Part shown: piece after piece, positions 1 through 9,834 of the stretch
Layout of the letters: each line of letters begins with the position of its first letter
Numbering within the stretch: position 1 is the first letter of the stretch
Origin: Setoptus koraiensis
Lineage: Eukaryota; Arthropoda
Direction: 5' to 3'
DNA: 64,000 nucleotides
NCBI GenBank assembly: GCA_048013815.1
Contig: CM106586.1
Coordinates: 1,860,001 to 1,924,000, forward strand
Notes under the pieces: generated by a model
Database searches by the model: none
Told to the model about the DNA's origin: nothing
What the model saw: the letters and a program-made list of their open reading frames with translations, nothing else
Translations under genes and position numbers: made by a program

Positions 1-1
1 G

Positions 2-1933
2 ATGGAAAGTGATTGTTACCAGTTGCATTACGAATTGCAATTCGAGTTGAAGAGTCCCGATTGGCCCCAGTCTTATCCGGCTAATAAGTCGTGTTATTAT
101 CTAATTCAGCGCTTCGATTCAGATATCTGCTCATTGAAATTGAACATAATCTCTATGATAATCGGCTCGCATTCTCCAGCATCTTCGTCAAGCACGAGCA
201 CATTCACCAGCGATTGCGACGAGAACAAAGACCATTTGAGTTTGGGCGATAAGCGCTTCTGTGGCCTCATCACTAGACCTCACGAGGAAATACTCACCTT
301 TAATCAATCGTTCATCATTGTCAACTTTCAATCTATTCGAGGCTCAGGTTTTGGTTTCTACATTGAAGCCAAACAAATGAGGTGCTCAAGGACTCCGGAG
401 AGTCCCCAGCCGATGTTGGCTCCAGTTAGTGCAGCACGAGGGAACCAACCGGAAATAATAAACCCTGGAGCACAAGTGAGAGACAGTGGTAGTAATCAAC
501 AGCACTCAGGGTTAGTTGTGGAAACACGCGGAAATTGCAATCAACTCATCGCTGGTCTTCAAACGATAGTGACTAGTCCAAATTATCCGCAATTCTACAG
601 TGACAATTTGGATTGTTTATATGCTGTTAGGCGTGCCAACAGTTCTGTTTGTGCTATTGATTTGCAATTCAACAGTTTCAATTTGGAGCCAGCTCAACAA
701 CAACTGACGTCACAAGAGGCCATACTTACTGGGGCTGATCACCACTCTTGTCTGAATGATTATCTCGAGATAGACAACAGTCGATTGTGTGGCTCACTAC
801 CTCAACAGCATATAATCAGATACAACTATTATGAGCACGAGTTGGACAAAGTGCTCAGATTTAAGACTAATGGTGCCATTACAAACACCGGCTTTTCCGT
901 GCAAATAAATCAAATTGTTGATTGTAAATCTAATCCAATTGGATTCCAATCTAGCACTATGCCAACCGCTAACCACTCGCCAATGACCTCGCTTCCGTAC
1001 AATGATGAGACTAGAGACGGCAGCACTGGTGGACAGAGGGGCCATATTCAGCGCAGAATGGACCCCAGTGCTTTTATCTGCAAGTCTATATTGCAAAAAT
1101 CAAACGATTGGATACAATCGCCGGGTTACAATAATTTTAGGCGAATCTATAGCGACAATTTAGACTGCCTATACAAAATTGTTGCCACCGGTTACGATGT
1201 GTGCCAAGTGAAATTCATTTTTCATTCACTGGACATAGAGGATAGTGTTGGGTGTAGTAAGGACTTTCTCATGATTGACAATAGACGATACTGCGGCCAA
1301 TTAGCCACTGATGAAACATCGGTCACTCCTGGTGAATCTATGAATATGATGCGTCAAGGAAATAATAGTCACAGAGCAAAAAAACAAACAACAGTTACAG
1401 TTGCCGTGCCGGATAGTTTGCCGCGTGAACTTGATATTATATTTCACACCGACACATCGATCACGAGCAAAGGATTTAGTATAGAGTATCAACAAGAGTC
1501 TTGTACTATTAACTATCGACATTCAGCGGACAACCAGAATGAATTGACAAACAACACTAACATCGGCGTACACCTGTCGTCTCACCAGCATCGCGATCAT
1601 CAGGATTTCGACGAGCGAAGGGTGATAGCTTTGAATGATGAGACGGCCGACAAGCGACAATTGTCTTATCCCAGTGACCACGTAGCGAGTGAGACAAACA
1701 AGTTGCAAACAAAAGGATTGCCCTTGATTGTAACTGGTGCGGGACATCAATTAGCGACAGAGCAAGATTTCCATTTAAGCGATGCCCAGTCTGACACTTA
1801 TTTGGGCACCGATCAGCCTATGAGCAGTGTAAAACTAGAATCAAACAAACAACATCAATATTCCACCCTCTCTCGACTGGTTCGAGTGCAAAATTCAAAA
1901 AATGAAGCTCGACTTGATTATAGTGTCAGCTAA
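2..1933 (+). CDS. CUB-domain secreted protein, 3' exon (partial at 5' end)
   Basis: Open frame of about 640 residues running in from the window edge to a TAA at 1931-1933. The first Met is probably internal, because no signal peptide follows it. Three CUB-type units are visible at about residues 5-130, 178-310 and 358-505. Each has the SPxYP / C-x-Y pattern of CUB domains (SPNYPQFYSDNLDCLY in the second) and a downstream D-x-L-x-IDN-x-R-x-CG block (YLEIDNSRLCG, FLMIDNRRYCG). CUB domains are extracellular protein-binding modules, so the product is expected to be secreted or on the cell surface. The last ~130 residues are polar and low in complexity. No protease or membrane segment is seen in the part present; those could lie upstream of the window. 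The family assignment is firm, the role unknown. Confidence 0.8.
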   Translation: MESDCYQLHYELQFELKSPDWPQSYPANKSCYYLIQRFDSDICSLKLNIISMIIGSHSPASSSSTSTFTSDCDENKDHLSLGDKRFCGLITRPHEEILTFNQSFIIVNFQSIRGSGFGFYIEAKQMRCSRTPESPQPMLAPVSAARGNQPEIINPGAQVRDSGSNQQHSGLVVETRGNCNQLIAGLQTIVTSPNYPQFYSDNLDCLYAVRRANSSVCAIDLQFNSFNLEPAQQQLTSQEAILTGADHHSCLNDYLEIDNSRLCGSLPQQHIIRYNYYEHELDKVLRFKTNGAITNTGFSVQINQIVDCKSNPIGFQSSTMPTANHSPMTSLPYNDETRDGSTGGQRGHIQRRMDPSAFICKSILQKSNDWIQSPGYNNFRRIYSDNLDCLYKIVATGYDVCQVKFIFHSLDIEDSVGCSKDFLMIDNRRYCGQLATDETSVTPGESMNMMRQGNNSHRAKKQTTVTVAVPDSLPRELDIIFHTDTSITSKGFSIEYQQESCTINYRHSADNQNELTNNTNIGVHLSSHQHRDHQDFDERRVIALNDETADKRQLSYPSDHVASETNKLQTKGLPLIVTGAGHQLATEQDFHLSDAQSDTYLGTDQPMSSVKLESNKQHQYSTLSRLVRVQNSKNEARLDYSVS

Positions 1934-2028
1934 TTAACACATCAACTAATTATTATTATATAGTGTAAAGTATTAGGGTCTATTATATCACACAAATCTA
2001 GCATGTCAATGCTGTGTTTTCTCATGAA

Positions 2029-2034
2029 AATAAA
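2029..2034 (+). terminator. poly(A) signal of the CUB gene
   Basis: Canonical AATAAA about 95 bases after the stop codon of the CUB-domain gene. Transposon-derived sequence begins almost at once afterwards, so the transcript probably ends near 2045. Confidence 0.6.
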
Positions 2035-2082
2035 TTTCGTTGGATAGAAAAGACTGCCTCACTGATTACAGATTGGTTAGGG

Positions 2083-2359
2083 TGTTCTATCGAATAGTTG
2101 TTACCAAGATGGGAAAAAGTTATGCTACACCTTTCGAACAACATTTATTCAGCAGAGAATCAGTTTTAGAACTTATAATTTTCGATATGGCCACCCTTGT
2201 TATAATATATGTGCCGGCAACGAGTCGGCCAAGCTTTCAAAGCATTATTTATGACAGTTTGAGGCATCAAATCGAACTCTTCTTTGATGACTTTTTTGAG
2301 ACCGTCCAAAGTCTTCGGTCTGAGAATCGATACTTTTTTCGGGTGTTCTTGCGAACTGG
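2083..2359 (-). mobile_element. Tc1/mariner-type transposase C-terminal remnant with one terminal repeat
   Basis: Read on the minus strand, 2359-2166 encodes the end of a DDE transposase. A short block LDGLKKVIKEEF is followed by LKAWPTRCRHIYYNKGGHIE and a stop at 2168-2166. The RRCxxxxxxxGGHxE ending is typical of Tc1/mariner transposases. At 2085 the plus strand reads GGGTGTTCTATCGAATAG directly after a TA dinucleotide, which fits a TIR with a TA target site. The N-terminal part and catalytic core are missing: a TIR element (2341-3272) begins right where the transposase should continue. The piece is dead and has no host role that I can see. Confidence 0.6.
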
Positions 2360-3272
2360 GCTTAGCTCAGTTCGCGACGAAACTCATGGTGTGAGTGTCT
2401 CAGAGGTCCCTGACAAGAAATATTTTGGACCAGAAGTGTAGAAACTTCTGGTTCCGGTTTTAGCTTCATCTTTGAAATACAGCCTTGAAACTCGTTATGT
2501 TAGTACATCACACTACGACTACCCCGATGACATCATTTTCAAATCTCTACAACTTCCGGTTCTCGGAATATTCAGGAAAATTGCATGTATGGGCGAATCT
2601 AGGCTGGTCTGGGTCTGTTCAGAGCCAAAATCTTACACCCAGAGCATGGTGACACGCATTCACAGACGAAACCCGGCTCGATCCCGGGCCCCGCCCACTC
2701 GACTCCCAGTCCTCGGGAAGAATCTTTTTTAGTTTGGTGGCCGTCAGTCGTCCCGCCGGAGGCCGCAGGCCGAAGGCGTGGACGACTGGAGGCCGAACCC
2801 CTCCTCCGGCCCGGGCCCAAGCTGCATGGCAGACGGAAGGGCTATTGTCTATTAGACACGAGTGAGCATGGGTACCCCTTGTACCTCGTGCTACCCGCAA
2901 CGGTCATGCCGCACTCATGCGGTTGTGATTATTACCCTCGCGTAGCCTATTACATACTCGGATACCCGAAATACCCTGGTAAACCCTGGTATCGCACCTC
3001 TGGTTCATTTTAACACTTCCGGTATACGATTTCTGAGTTCAAAATACTCGACTGTACCTTGCTGTAACAAAATTATCTTCAAAAAAAGCAGTGGGAACCG
3101 CTAGCGGTCGTCGGGTATCTCAAAACGCCCACTGTGCGGTACCTCGGGTAACTCGGAAACCGTAAGTTTCTACATCTTATAAATACCTATTCAGGTATCA
3201 GGGTACTATACCCTACCCAAAAATACCCAAAATACCCAGATCGGATCTACGCCCAGTTCGCAAGTATAACCC
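2341..3272 (+). mobile_element. TIR element copy A (non-autonomous, ~0.93 kb)
   Basis: Starts GGGTGTTCTTGCGAACTGGGC and ends with the imperfect reverse complement of that (GCCCAGTTCGCAAGTATAACCC). It contains the same parts as copies B1 and B2. These are a GC-rich core at about 2690-2820 with a 9-bp stem (CAGTCGTCC at 2745-2753, GGACGACTG at 2780-2788), a run of short GGTATT/ATACCC words near the right end, and a CGGAAGTG-type word near the left. It has no coding capacity I trust. It sits inside the mariner transposase frame on its left side. I see no target-site duplication. Confidence 0.6.
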
Positions 3273-3671
3273 AATATTCCAGCTGCACGTAACCGCTGAC
3301 CATGTCCACTGGGGAGCAACCATATTTGCCATCTCTGCGCTTAGTACAAAGCTGTTTATAGCGACGAACTGCTTCAACAATAAGTTTTCCAAAAATGTTG
3401 GTCTTTTGACAGGCCGCAGCAAACACAACATTAGTAATATTATCCGTCTGCCCACGGTTGAGCTTAAATTCGGACACCACGTTCTGATATTTGCCAATCG
3501 GGGGTTCACCAGAAGAAACACTAGCTTCCGGGCAACCCTCGGAATAGCGTTCAGCAGCTTTCTCAAGAAAGGGACGGTACACATACTTCAAGTATGCCAA
3601 CTGAAAATTTGTCGGTATCCGTTCGGTATATCCAGTTTTAGTGTAAAGATTTTTGAGCACTGCTGGGATAC
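3273..3671 (-). other. Coding-looking fragment of unknown family, between TIR elements A and B1
   Basis: An open minus-strand stretch of roughly 130 residues whose composition looks like real protein (phrases such as YTERIPTNFQLAYLKYVYRP and VDMVSGYVQLEYW). Both edges run into the arms of the neighbouring TIR elements. I do not recognise the family. It may belong to the same old gene as the fragment at 4575-5087, but I do not connect them. It could be part of a larger mobile or virus-like element and is best treated as a fossil. Confidence 0.35.
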
Positions 3672-3679
3672 CAAATTTT

Positions 3680-4540
3680 GGGTGTTCTTCAGAAAGACGA
3701 CACACTCCGATTTCGATGAAACTCAACAAATGGGCCCCGAAGGGGCCCCTGAGGACAAATTGAGTGGTCCGGAAGTGCGGAAATTTCTACTTCCGGAGAT
3801 ATAGAAAATGCATTTTCCGGGCCTCAGACCTAAAATTTCTGTATGATTGTCTAGATCCACATGCTATCTATGTGATAGCGTTAAGATAAATCTCCTACAT
3901 CAACTCGTTCGCGAGATATTCTACAATAAGTGCAAGTCACGCTTCCGGTTTTAAAACTGATGTTATTCGGCTGTACTACCAACTAGTTACGGTCTCTAAA
4001 GCAAGTTCACACCCTATATAGAAGAAACCCGGCCCGATCACGGGCCCCGCCCATTCGACTCCCAGTCCTCGGGAAGAATCTTTTTCAGTTAGGTGGCCGT
4101 CAGTCGTCCCGCCGGAGGCCGCAGGCCGTAGGCGTGGACGACTGGAGGCCGAACCCTTTCTCCGGCCCGGGCCAAAGATGCATGTCAGACGGTAGGGCTA
4201 TTGCCTTGAACCCTGGCCCTGAACCATTATTAGTAGGAGTCCTGGCCGAGGCTAGGACTTTAGGCTTCGCCTGGGGTGTTACTCTTTTCCGGTAGTACAG
4301 ATTATGACCTTAGTACCCCACCCGATGTCCGTGCGGGTGAGAACGGCCGACTATACCGTCAATATGCCCTCAAATACCCTAAAATACCCTAAAATACCCA
4401 GTATGCGGTACCTCGGGTATCTCGGGTACGGGAAATTTCCGCACTTCCGGAATACCCATTCCGGTATCAGGGCATCATATTCTACCCGATAATACCCAAA
4501 ATACCCAAATCGGGGTGTGTCGTCTTTCTAAAGAAGCCCC
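3680..4540 (+). mobile_element. TIR element copy B1 (non-autonomous, ~0.86 kb)
   Basis: Left end GGGTGTTCTTCAGAAAGACG, continuing through ACACACTCCGATTT. The right end is the near-complement (AAATCGGGGTGTGTCGTC, continuing TTTCTAAAGAAGCCCC), so the arms are about 37 bp. The copy is flanked by the direct repeat CAAATTTT at 3672-3679 and 4541-4548, a candidate 8-bp target-site duplication. The core repeats the GC-rich block of copy A with the same 9-bp stem (4101-4109 and 4136-4144). The right half carries multiple AATACCC words. No transposase is encoded. Confidence 0.65.
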
Positions 4541-4574
4541 CAAATTTTTCCTTGAACTCATCACTGTAGTCGCT

Positions 4575-5087
4575 TCATTTCCGTTCAGGTCCTCCCAACA
4601 CTATGTATGCCACCTGTGGCCGTATATGAAAGTCCTCTGCGAGTGGCTCAGTACTGGTCGGCTCGCGGGGCAAATAATTACTACCAACGTCCATAATAAG
4701 ACCAGCACGGGCTATAATAAATTCTTCACTCCTATTATGGGCCTCCTTGTCTCCAACAACGGGACTCTTATTAGGATAGATTACAGTACTGAAAAGGTAA
4801 TTGCCACGATTATTCAAGTAAAAAAGATGAAGTGCAACATTACAGTCCGGCCCATAAGGTCCTGGCAAGTAAACCACAGCAATTGCAGTTTTCCGGTGCT
4901 TAACAATCTGCATGATAGCATCGCAGAAACCAGTACCATAATAATTGGTAATCGGCAACCCGATTGCGAAAAAGCTTTTGTTAAAATCCAATGCAAACTT
5001 GTTGAAATAGGCGGCCGTGAAATGGTTCCACTCAACAAGGGAGTTAATGTCCGCATTGTCTTGAGTATTGATGGTGTACAGCGACAT
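4575..5087 (-). other. Coding-looking fragment of unknown family, right of TIR element B1
   Basis: Open minus-strand frame of about 170 residues with protein-like composition (phrases such as VVYLPGPYGPDCNVALHLFY). I recognise no domain. It lies between two transposon copies and in the same orientation as the fragment at 3273-3671. It may be the remains of a gene carried by a mobile or virus-like element, or of a host gene broken up by insertions. Treated as a fossil; function unknown. Confidence 0.35.
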
Positions 5088-5159
5088 GATAACCTGTGTA
5101 ATATAGTAGAGAATATAAGAGAAATGATAAATATATTAATATAATAATGAGGTGGTAAC

Positions 5160-5335
5160 AACGACGAGGGGACCAATGACATGGGTTTGCAAAACGCTTG
5201 TAGAAGCTACACTGCTACTAACACATGAACCCTCTACATGGGTTGATATGTTCTCATTAATATGGGTTCACATATTTGAACTGACGAGGGAACTAACGAT
5301 ATGGGTCTGCAAAACGCTTGTAGAAGCTACAGACA
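5160..5335 (+). repeat. Imperfect tandem duplication of ~120 bp
   Basis: The block GACGAGGG...TTTGCAAAACGCTTGTAGAAGCTACA at 5163-5213 recurs at 5283-5333 with a few substitutions, so the unit is 120 bp. It lies just upstream of a short open frame and the retroelement fossil and may belong to the non-coding leader or terminal region of that element. Confidence 0.5.
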
Positions 5336-5566
5336 CTGATATAACACAACAATTGATTCTTCAACCATTAAAATCCTCCGACCAATTGAAATTGTTAAAT
5401 CGTGTGTGTTCACTAACACAAGTAATAGCCAAGAATTTAAAACCCAAAGCGAAGCCCAATCAATCAACCATACCCTGAATCAAAGGTAAGTGAAGTTGTG
5501 ATAGGAATTTGAAGAACTTGTATTTATTATGTCATCTTTTCGACTACTCTGATACGACAGGCCAAG

Positions 5567-5877
5567 ATGTCCAACATGAAACTGAAGTCCCGGACAGTTT
5601 TCAGCTCGATGAAGGCCAGAGAAGAGGCCTGGATGGCTTGGCTTCTATCGCTCACCAAAACCGAACGCGACCAGGTGATGGACAGCCCTCTGGCGGTCAA
5701 AGAGATAGAACACAGGCACAAGTGGAGTATTAAAAAGGGAGTGGCAGCAACCGATTGGCATGACATTTACATCGAGCCACCGAAAGAACAACATCAGGCG
5801 ATTAATAGTAGAACAACATACAACAAGACCAGCGGAGAAGTAAATATAGCGCTATACGTCAAAATACAAAAAGGCGA
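5567..5877 (+). other. Short open frame left of TIR element B2, possibly 5' coding part of the retroelement fossil
   Basis: About 104 residues from an ATG at 5567 that look coding (MKLKSRTVFSS, later EEAWMAWLLSLTKTERDQV), running into the arm of the TIR element at 5878. A gag-like role would suit its place before integrase-coding sequence, but I see no nucleocapsid knuckle or other diagnostic motif. Treated as part of a fossil element. Confidence 0.3.
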
Positions 5878-6823
5878 GGTTGTTCCATCGAACAGTGACC
5901 CACCCCGATTTGGGTATTTTGGGTATTTTTGGGTAGGGTATTGTACCCTGATACCCGAACGGGTATTCCGGAAGTGCGGAAATTCTTCGTTCCCGAGATA
6001 CCCGAGGTACCGCATTGTGGGTATTTCAAGGTATTTGAGGGTATATTGAGGGTATAATCGGCCGTACCCACCCGTACGAACACCCGGTAGGGTATTCGCT
6101 CATCCATACCGAGTGCAGATCATACCTAGAGGCCACAGGGAAAGAATAAAAGCGGTAAAACTAAAGAGGCGTGACCAATGAGCTTGGTACCTCCGGAAAA
6201 GAGAACCACGGTCGGGCGAAGCCTGACGTCCTAGCCTCGGCCAGTACTACTACTATTAAAGGTTCAGGGCAGGGTTCAAGGCAGTACAATAGCCCTTCCG
6301 TCTGCCTTGCATCTTGGGCCCCGGCCGGAGGAGGGGCTCGGCCTCCAGTCGTCCACGCCTACGGCCTGCGGCCTCCGGCGGGACGACTGACGGCCACCTA
6401 ACTAAAAAGTTTCTTCCCGATGACTGGGAGTCGAGTGGGCGGGGCCCGTGGGTGGGGCCCGTGTTCGGGCCGGGTTTCTTCTACATAGGGTGTGAACTTG
6501 CTTTAGAGACCGTAACTAGTTGGTAGTACAGCCGAATCACGTCAGTTTCCAAACCGGAAGTGCAACTTGCACTTTTAGTAGAATATCTCGCGAACGAATT
6601 GATGTAAAAGATTTATTTTAACGTTATCACATAGACCGCATCTGGATCTAGACAATCATACACTATTTTTAGGTCTGAGGCCCATCAGAGGCCCGAAAAA
6701 TGCATTTTTCCATATCTCCGGAAGTAGAAATTTCCGCACTTCCGGACCACTTTATTTGTTCTTTGGGGCCCCTGTGTTGAGTTTGAAGAAAATCGGAGTG
6801 GGTCACTGTTCGATGGAACACCC
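5878..6823 (-). mobile_element. TIR element copy B2 (inverted, ~0.95 kb), inserted beside the retroelement fossil
   Basis: Inverted relative to copies A and B1. Its left end reads GGTTGTTCCATCGAACAGTG then ACCCACCCCGATTT. Its right end is the complement (AAATCGGAGTGGGTCACTG then TTCGATGGAACACCC), about 37 bp. The GC-rich core with stem words at 6346-6354 and 6381-6389 is present, as are the GGGTATTT words beside the left arm. Sequence on either side belongs to other mobile DNA, so this is nested insertion. No target duplication was found. Confidence 0.65.
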
Positions 6824-6828
6824 TCGAG

Positions 6829-9603
6829 TTGTTACAAAAAGATTATTTTTGGCCAACAATGGCTGAGGAGGTAAAAGACCACGTACGAGCGTGTGAGGTA
6901 TGTCAGAGAAGAAAGGCCGTGAGAGATAAAGAGTTTGGTATGATGAACTCGTTCGATGCGCTTGAGCCGTTTGAACTGGTAGCGGTGGATTGCATCGGAC
7001 CGATAAACCCAGGGTCCAAGCACGTGATGGTGGCCATAGATATTTTCACCCGATACGTAGAGTTGAAGGTGGTGAATAATGTAACGGCGGGAGAGTTCGC
7101 AAAATTTCTGATGGAAAATTTAGTAGCGAGGCACGGACCACCAAAGACTTTATTAACGGATAACGCAGCAACTTTCGGTAACGAGACAGTCCGGGAATTA
7201 GAAAGACTGCTACTTATGAAACACATACGCAGCACTCCAAGACATTCAAGAGGTAACGCCGTCGTCGAACGGGTCAACCAGACCATAGGTGATAAATTGG
7301 CCATGATGATATGGGGCGACGACGATTACCAAAGGGAGAACTGGGTCGAGGCAGTTCCCTTTGTGGCATACTCAATCAATGTAACTAGACATGCGTCAAC
7401 GGGGTTCTCGCCTTTTGAATTGGTATACGGAAGACAACCCCAACTATTGAATGAATTGGTATCGTCCGAAGAGACGACCGTACATCAGCTGTATAGCAGC
7501 CTGATAAAACTCCGTTTAGACCGGGACATTAAGGAAGCTTACCGTACAAACAAAGAGGCGCAAATGCGTAGTCGTCGGTATTTCGACGAGCGACATCAGC
7601 CCAGAGAGTTCAAGATAGGTGACGTGGTGTGGGTGCATAAGAAAGAGGCGAGAAGGCCAAAACTGAAGCCACGATATGAAGGTCCGTATGTCGTTGTGGT
7701 TAGAAAACCGCACGATATTTATGAATTGAAACATTTAGAAGCAGATAAGAGCACCATCCTGAGACATGTAAGCGCGCTCAAGAAGTGCCATGGAGTGCAA
7801 GGTGCTGAATCAGAAACAGAGTCGAATCAAAGCGAGAATAGCGAAGACAGCGAAGACGAACAGAGGGCGGATGTTGATCCAAACGAGCCCTCAGGTACAG
7901 TCAACGCGGTTCGTAGCCAAGGCGCCGTGTATCGAGGCGAAACGTGGTTGAGAACTTTTGCGACGCTGGTACTGCTCTCGTTCTGCGTACAGCTGGCGGA
8001 GACCTTAGAACACGTTTTGTCTGCCGAATCACCCATTTTGTGGAAACGAACCGAGAAGTTCGTCATCACAGGTTTAACAGAGTACGAGTACATGGTTGTT
8101 TTTGAGTCGCCGTGCAATATTTTTATCGGCATGACGGCGGACGTGGCGCTAAACAACCAATATTTCGTAGAGTGCCAGACTTTATTCAAGGCTGTTATCC
8201 TTAATAAAGTGGGGTCTTGGTGCAGCATCATACCAGAAGCGGTAGCTGACGATTTCGAAATACCAAGTCAAGTGACTAAGTCTCGTTTTAGGAGAAGCGA
8301 AAACAACACAACAGAAGGTGTGAAAGAGAAGAGGCAGGTAGCCGTCGGAATTGCCGCGGGACTGTCTTTAGAGTGGTGCATCACGAGGTTGTACGACTCG
8401 GTCTCGGGCTATTTCCGGAGGTCGTCTGACCAGGCCACTGAAGAGAACAATAGAGTTATCCAAGAAGAGATAGTGAAGATGCGAAACACTTTGAACGCAT
8501 CATTGGTAATCCAAAACGCAAGGAAAGCGGTTTGGGAGGATGTTTTAAGTAACCAAGAGTCCGTTTTGGCGTCCTTGGGGAAGATCAGCGCGGCGTTTCC
8601 ACATGCAACGTGGACCTCGATCTACGTGGCAAACTTAATGTACGCTCGATCGAGATACCTAGATGACATCATCCACGAGTGGAAGCGCGGGCGCATATCT
8701 GAATCATTGGGGTATTTGTTGAACTCCACGACGTTAGTGAACTTACTCCCAGCTGCAACGACAGCCAAAAGCTGCAGCCTCCATTCCGGGAACATGGTAA
8801 TGATTAAGTTTTGGACGAAGAACGTTGACAGGAACTCGTTTGTGGTCACCGCCGATCCTTTCAAGATTTACACCAATTTAACTAGACAACCGACATTGAG
8901 GGAGTACTCGGGACCCGTTCATTTGATTTACAATCGTTCTAGTGATTGTACTAAGAGTATAGACGTCGATAACAATATGTTCATTTTAGGCAGCTGTACA
9001 GAACAGCATCACCATGAAGATTTGAGGAGTATGTGGAGACCGTTGGTCACACACGACACAATCACTGGCATTGTGCCAACAAATGAGGCCAAAGTAGGTT
9101 ACAGGGCCATGCATGTATATTGCTATCCCGGAAACATAACCGTGGGAGGGGAAGCAATGAATTGCCCACCTAACGTGTTCAAAATCGATAATACGATATC
9201 ATGGAATTTGACAGATCGCTCTTACGCAGCCACTCCTGATTCAATCAAGTTGCAAGCAATTTTAGGGTTTAGAACTTTCGTGCCCGTACCGTCTACGAAG
9301 ATCGCTCCCGAAGGGTTGACAATCTTCGATGCCCTTAAACGCATCCAAGAGATGCAAGAAGTTTTGAGCAAGTTAGACAAAGAATCTCTTGGACTTACTG
9401 ATCACACTAAGCAAATAGTGACTTTGTCCAAGCATAACGCAACCTTAGATTTCATCTTGCTATTGCTGGTCGCGATGATCGCGGTATCTGCGTTCAGATG
9501 CATCCGAAGTCGCGGAGTCTTTACGCAGACCCAAAACAGAACACAGCATCTAGGATTGAATACAATCGTCGTAGCACCCGCGACGAGTGCTACATCGACT
9601 TAA
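6829..9603 (+). mobile_element. LTR retroelement fossil: integrase plus envelope-like region (Ty3/gypsy-type, errantivirus-like layout)
   Basis: A long open frame of about 925 residues. It begins inside the integrase zinc-binding region (ending CEVCQRRK), goes on through a typical retroviral integrase core (DCIGPINPGSKHVMVAID; later DNAATFG and a NAVVERVNQT block), and then an acidic linker. The second half is envelope-like, with a hydrophobic segment near residue 380, several N-glycosylation motifs, and a hydrophobic C-terminal segment. Integrase followed by env is the layout of gypsy-type errantiviruses and retroviruses. Parts seen here are the pol 3' end and env only; reverse transcriptase and a convincing LTR pair are not in the window, so the element is incomplete with at least one large break. 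The part present looks open and therefore fairly young. Confidence 0.75.
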
Positions 9604-9834
9604 TGAGTTTCGCAGAAGTTGTCGTTGATGTTGCATTACCCTATGTTTCGTTGTTTTTAGCGCTTAATTTTAATTAAGTAGCTATTGGGGTGGTGATTAT
9701 GACTACGTTTATTCACGTGACAGAACAAATCAGTGCTTTTCTCCTTCTAGAAAAAATTAGCACAGCGGAGGCGTTGGTGAGCATTTTGTAGGCTTCATTG
9801 TTGTGAATCTATCTAGTTTGTTAGTGCAGAGAAA
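9604..9834 (+). other. Non-coding stretch after the retroelement fossil
   Basis: No ORF. Contains scattered TTAGCAC/GCTAG words that foreshadow the tandem repeats that follow. It may be the 3' non-coding part of the retroelement; no terminal repeat could be matched. Confidence 0.3.

Noticed and set aside
2671-2700. Possible tRNA B-box-like word in the GC-rich core of TIR element A
   Set aside because: No matching A box or cloverleaf could be drawn. No tRNA or rRNA genes were recognised anywhere in the window.
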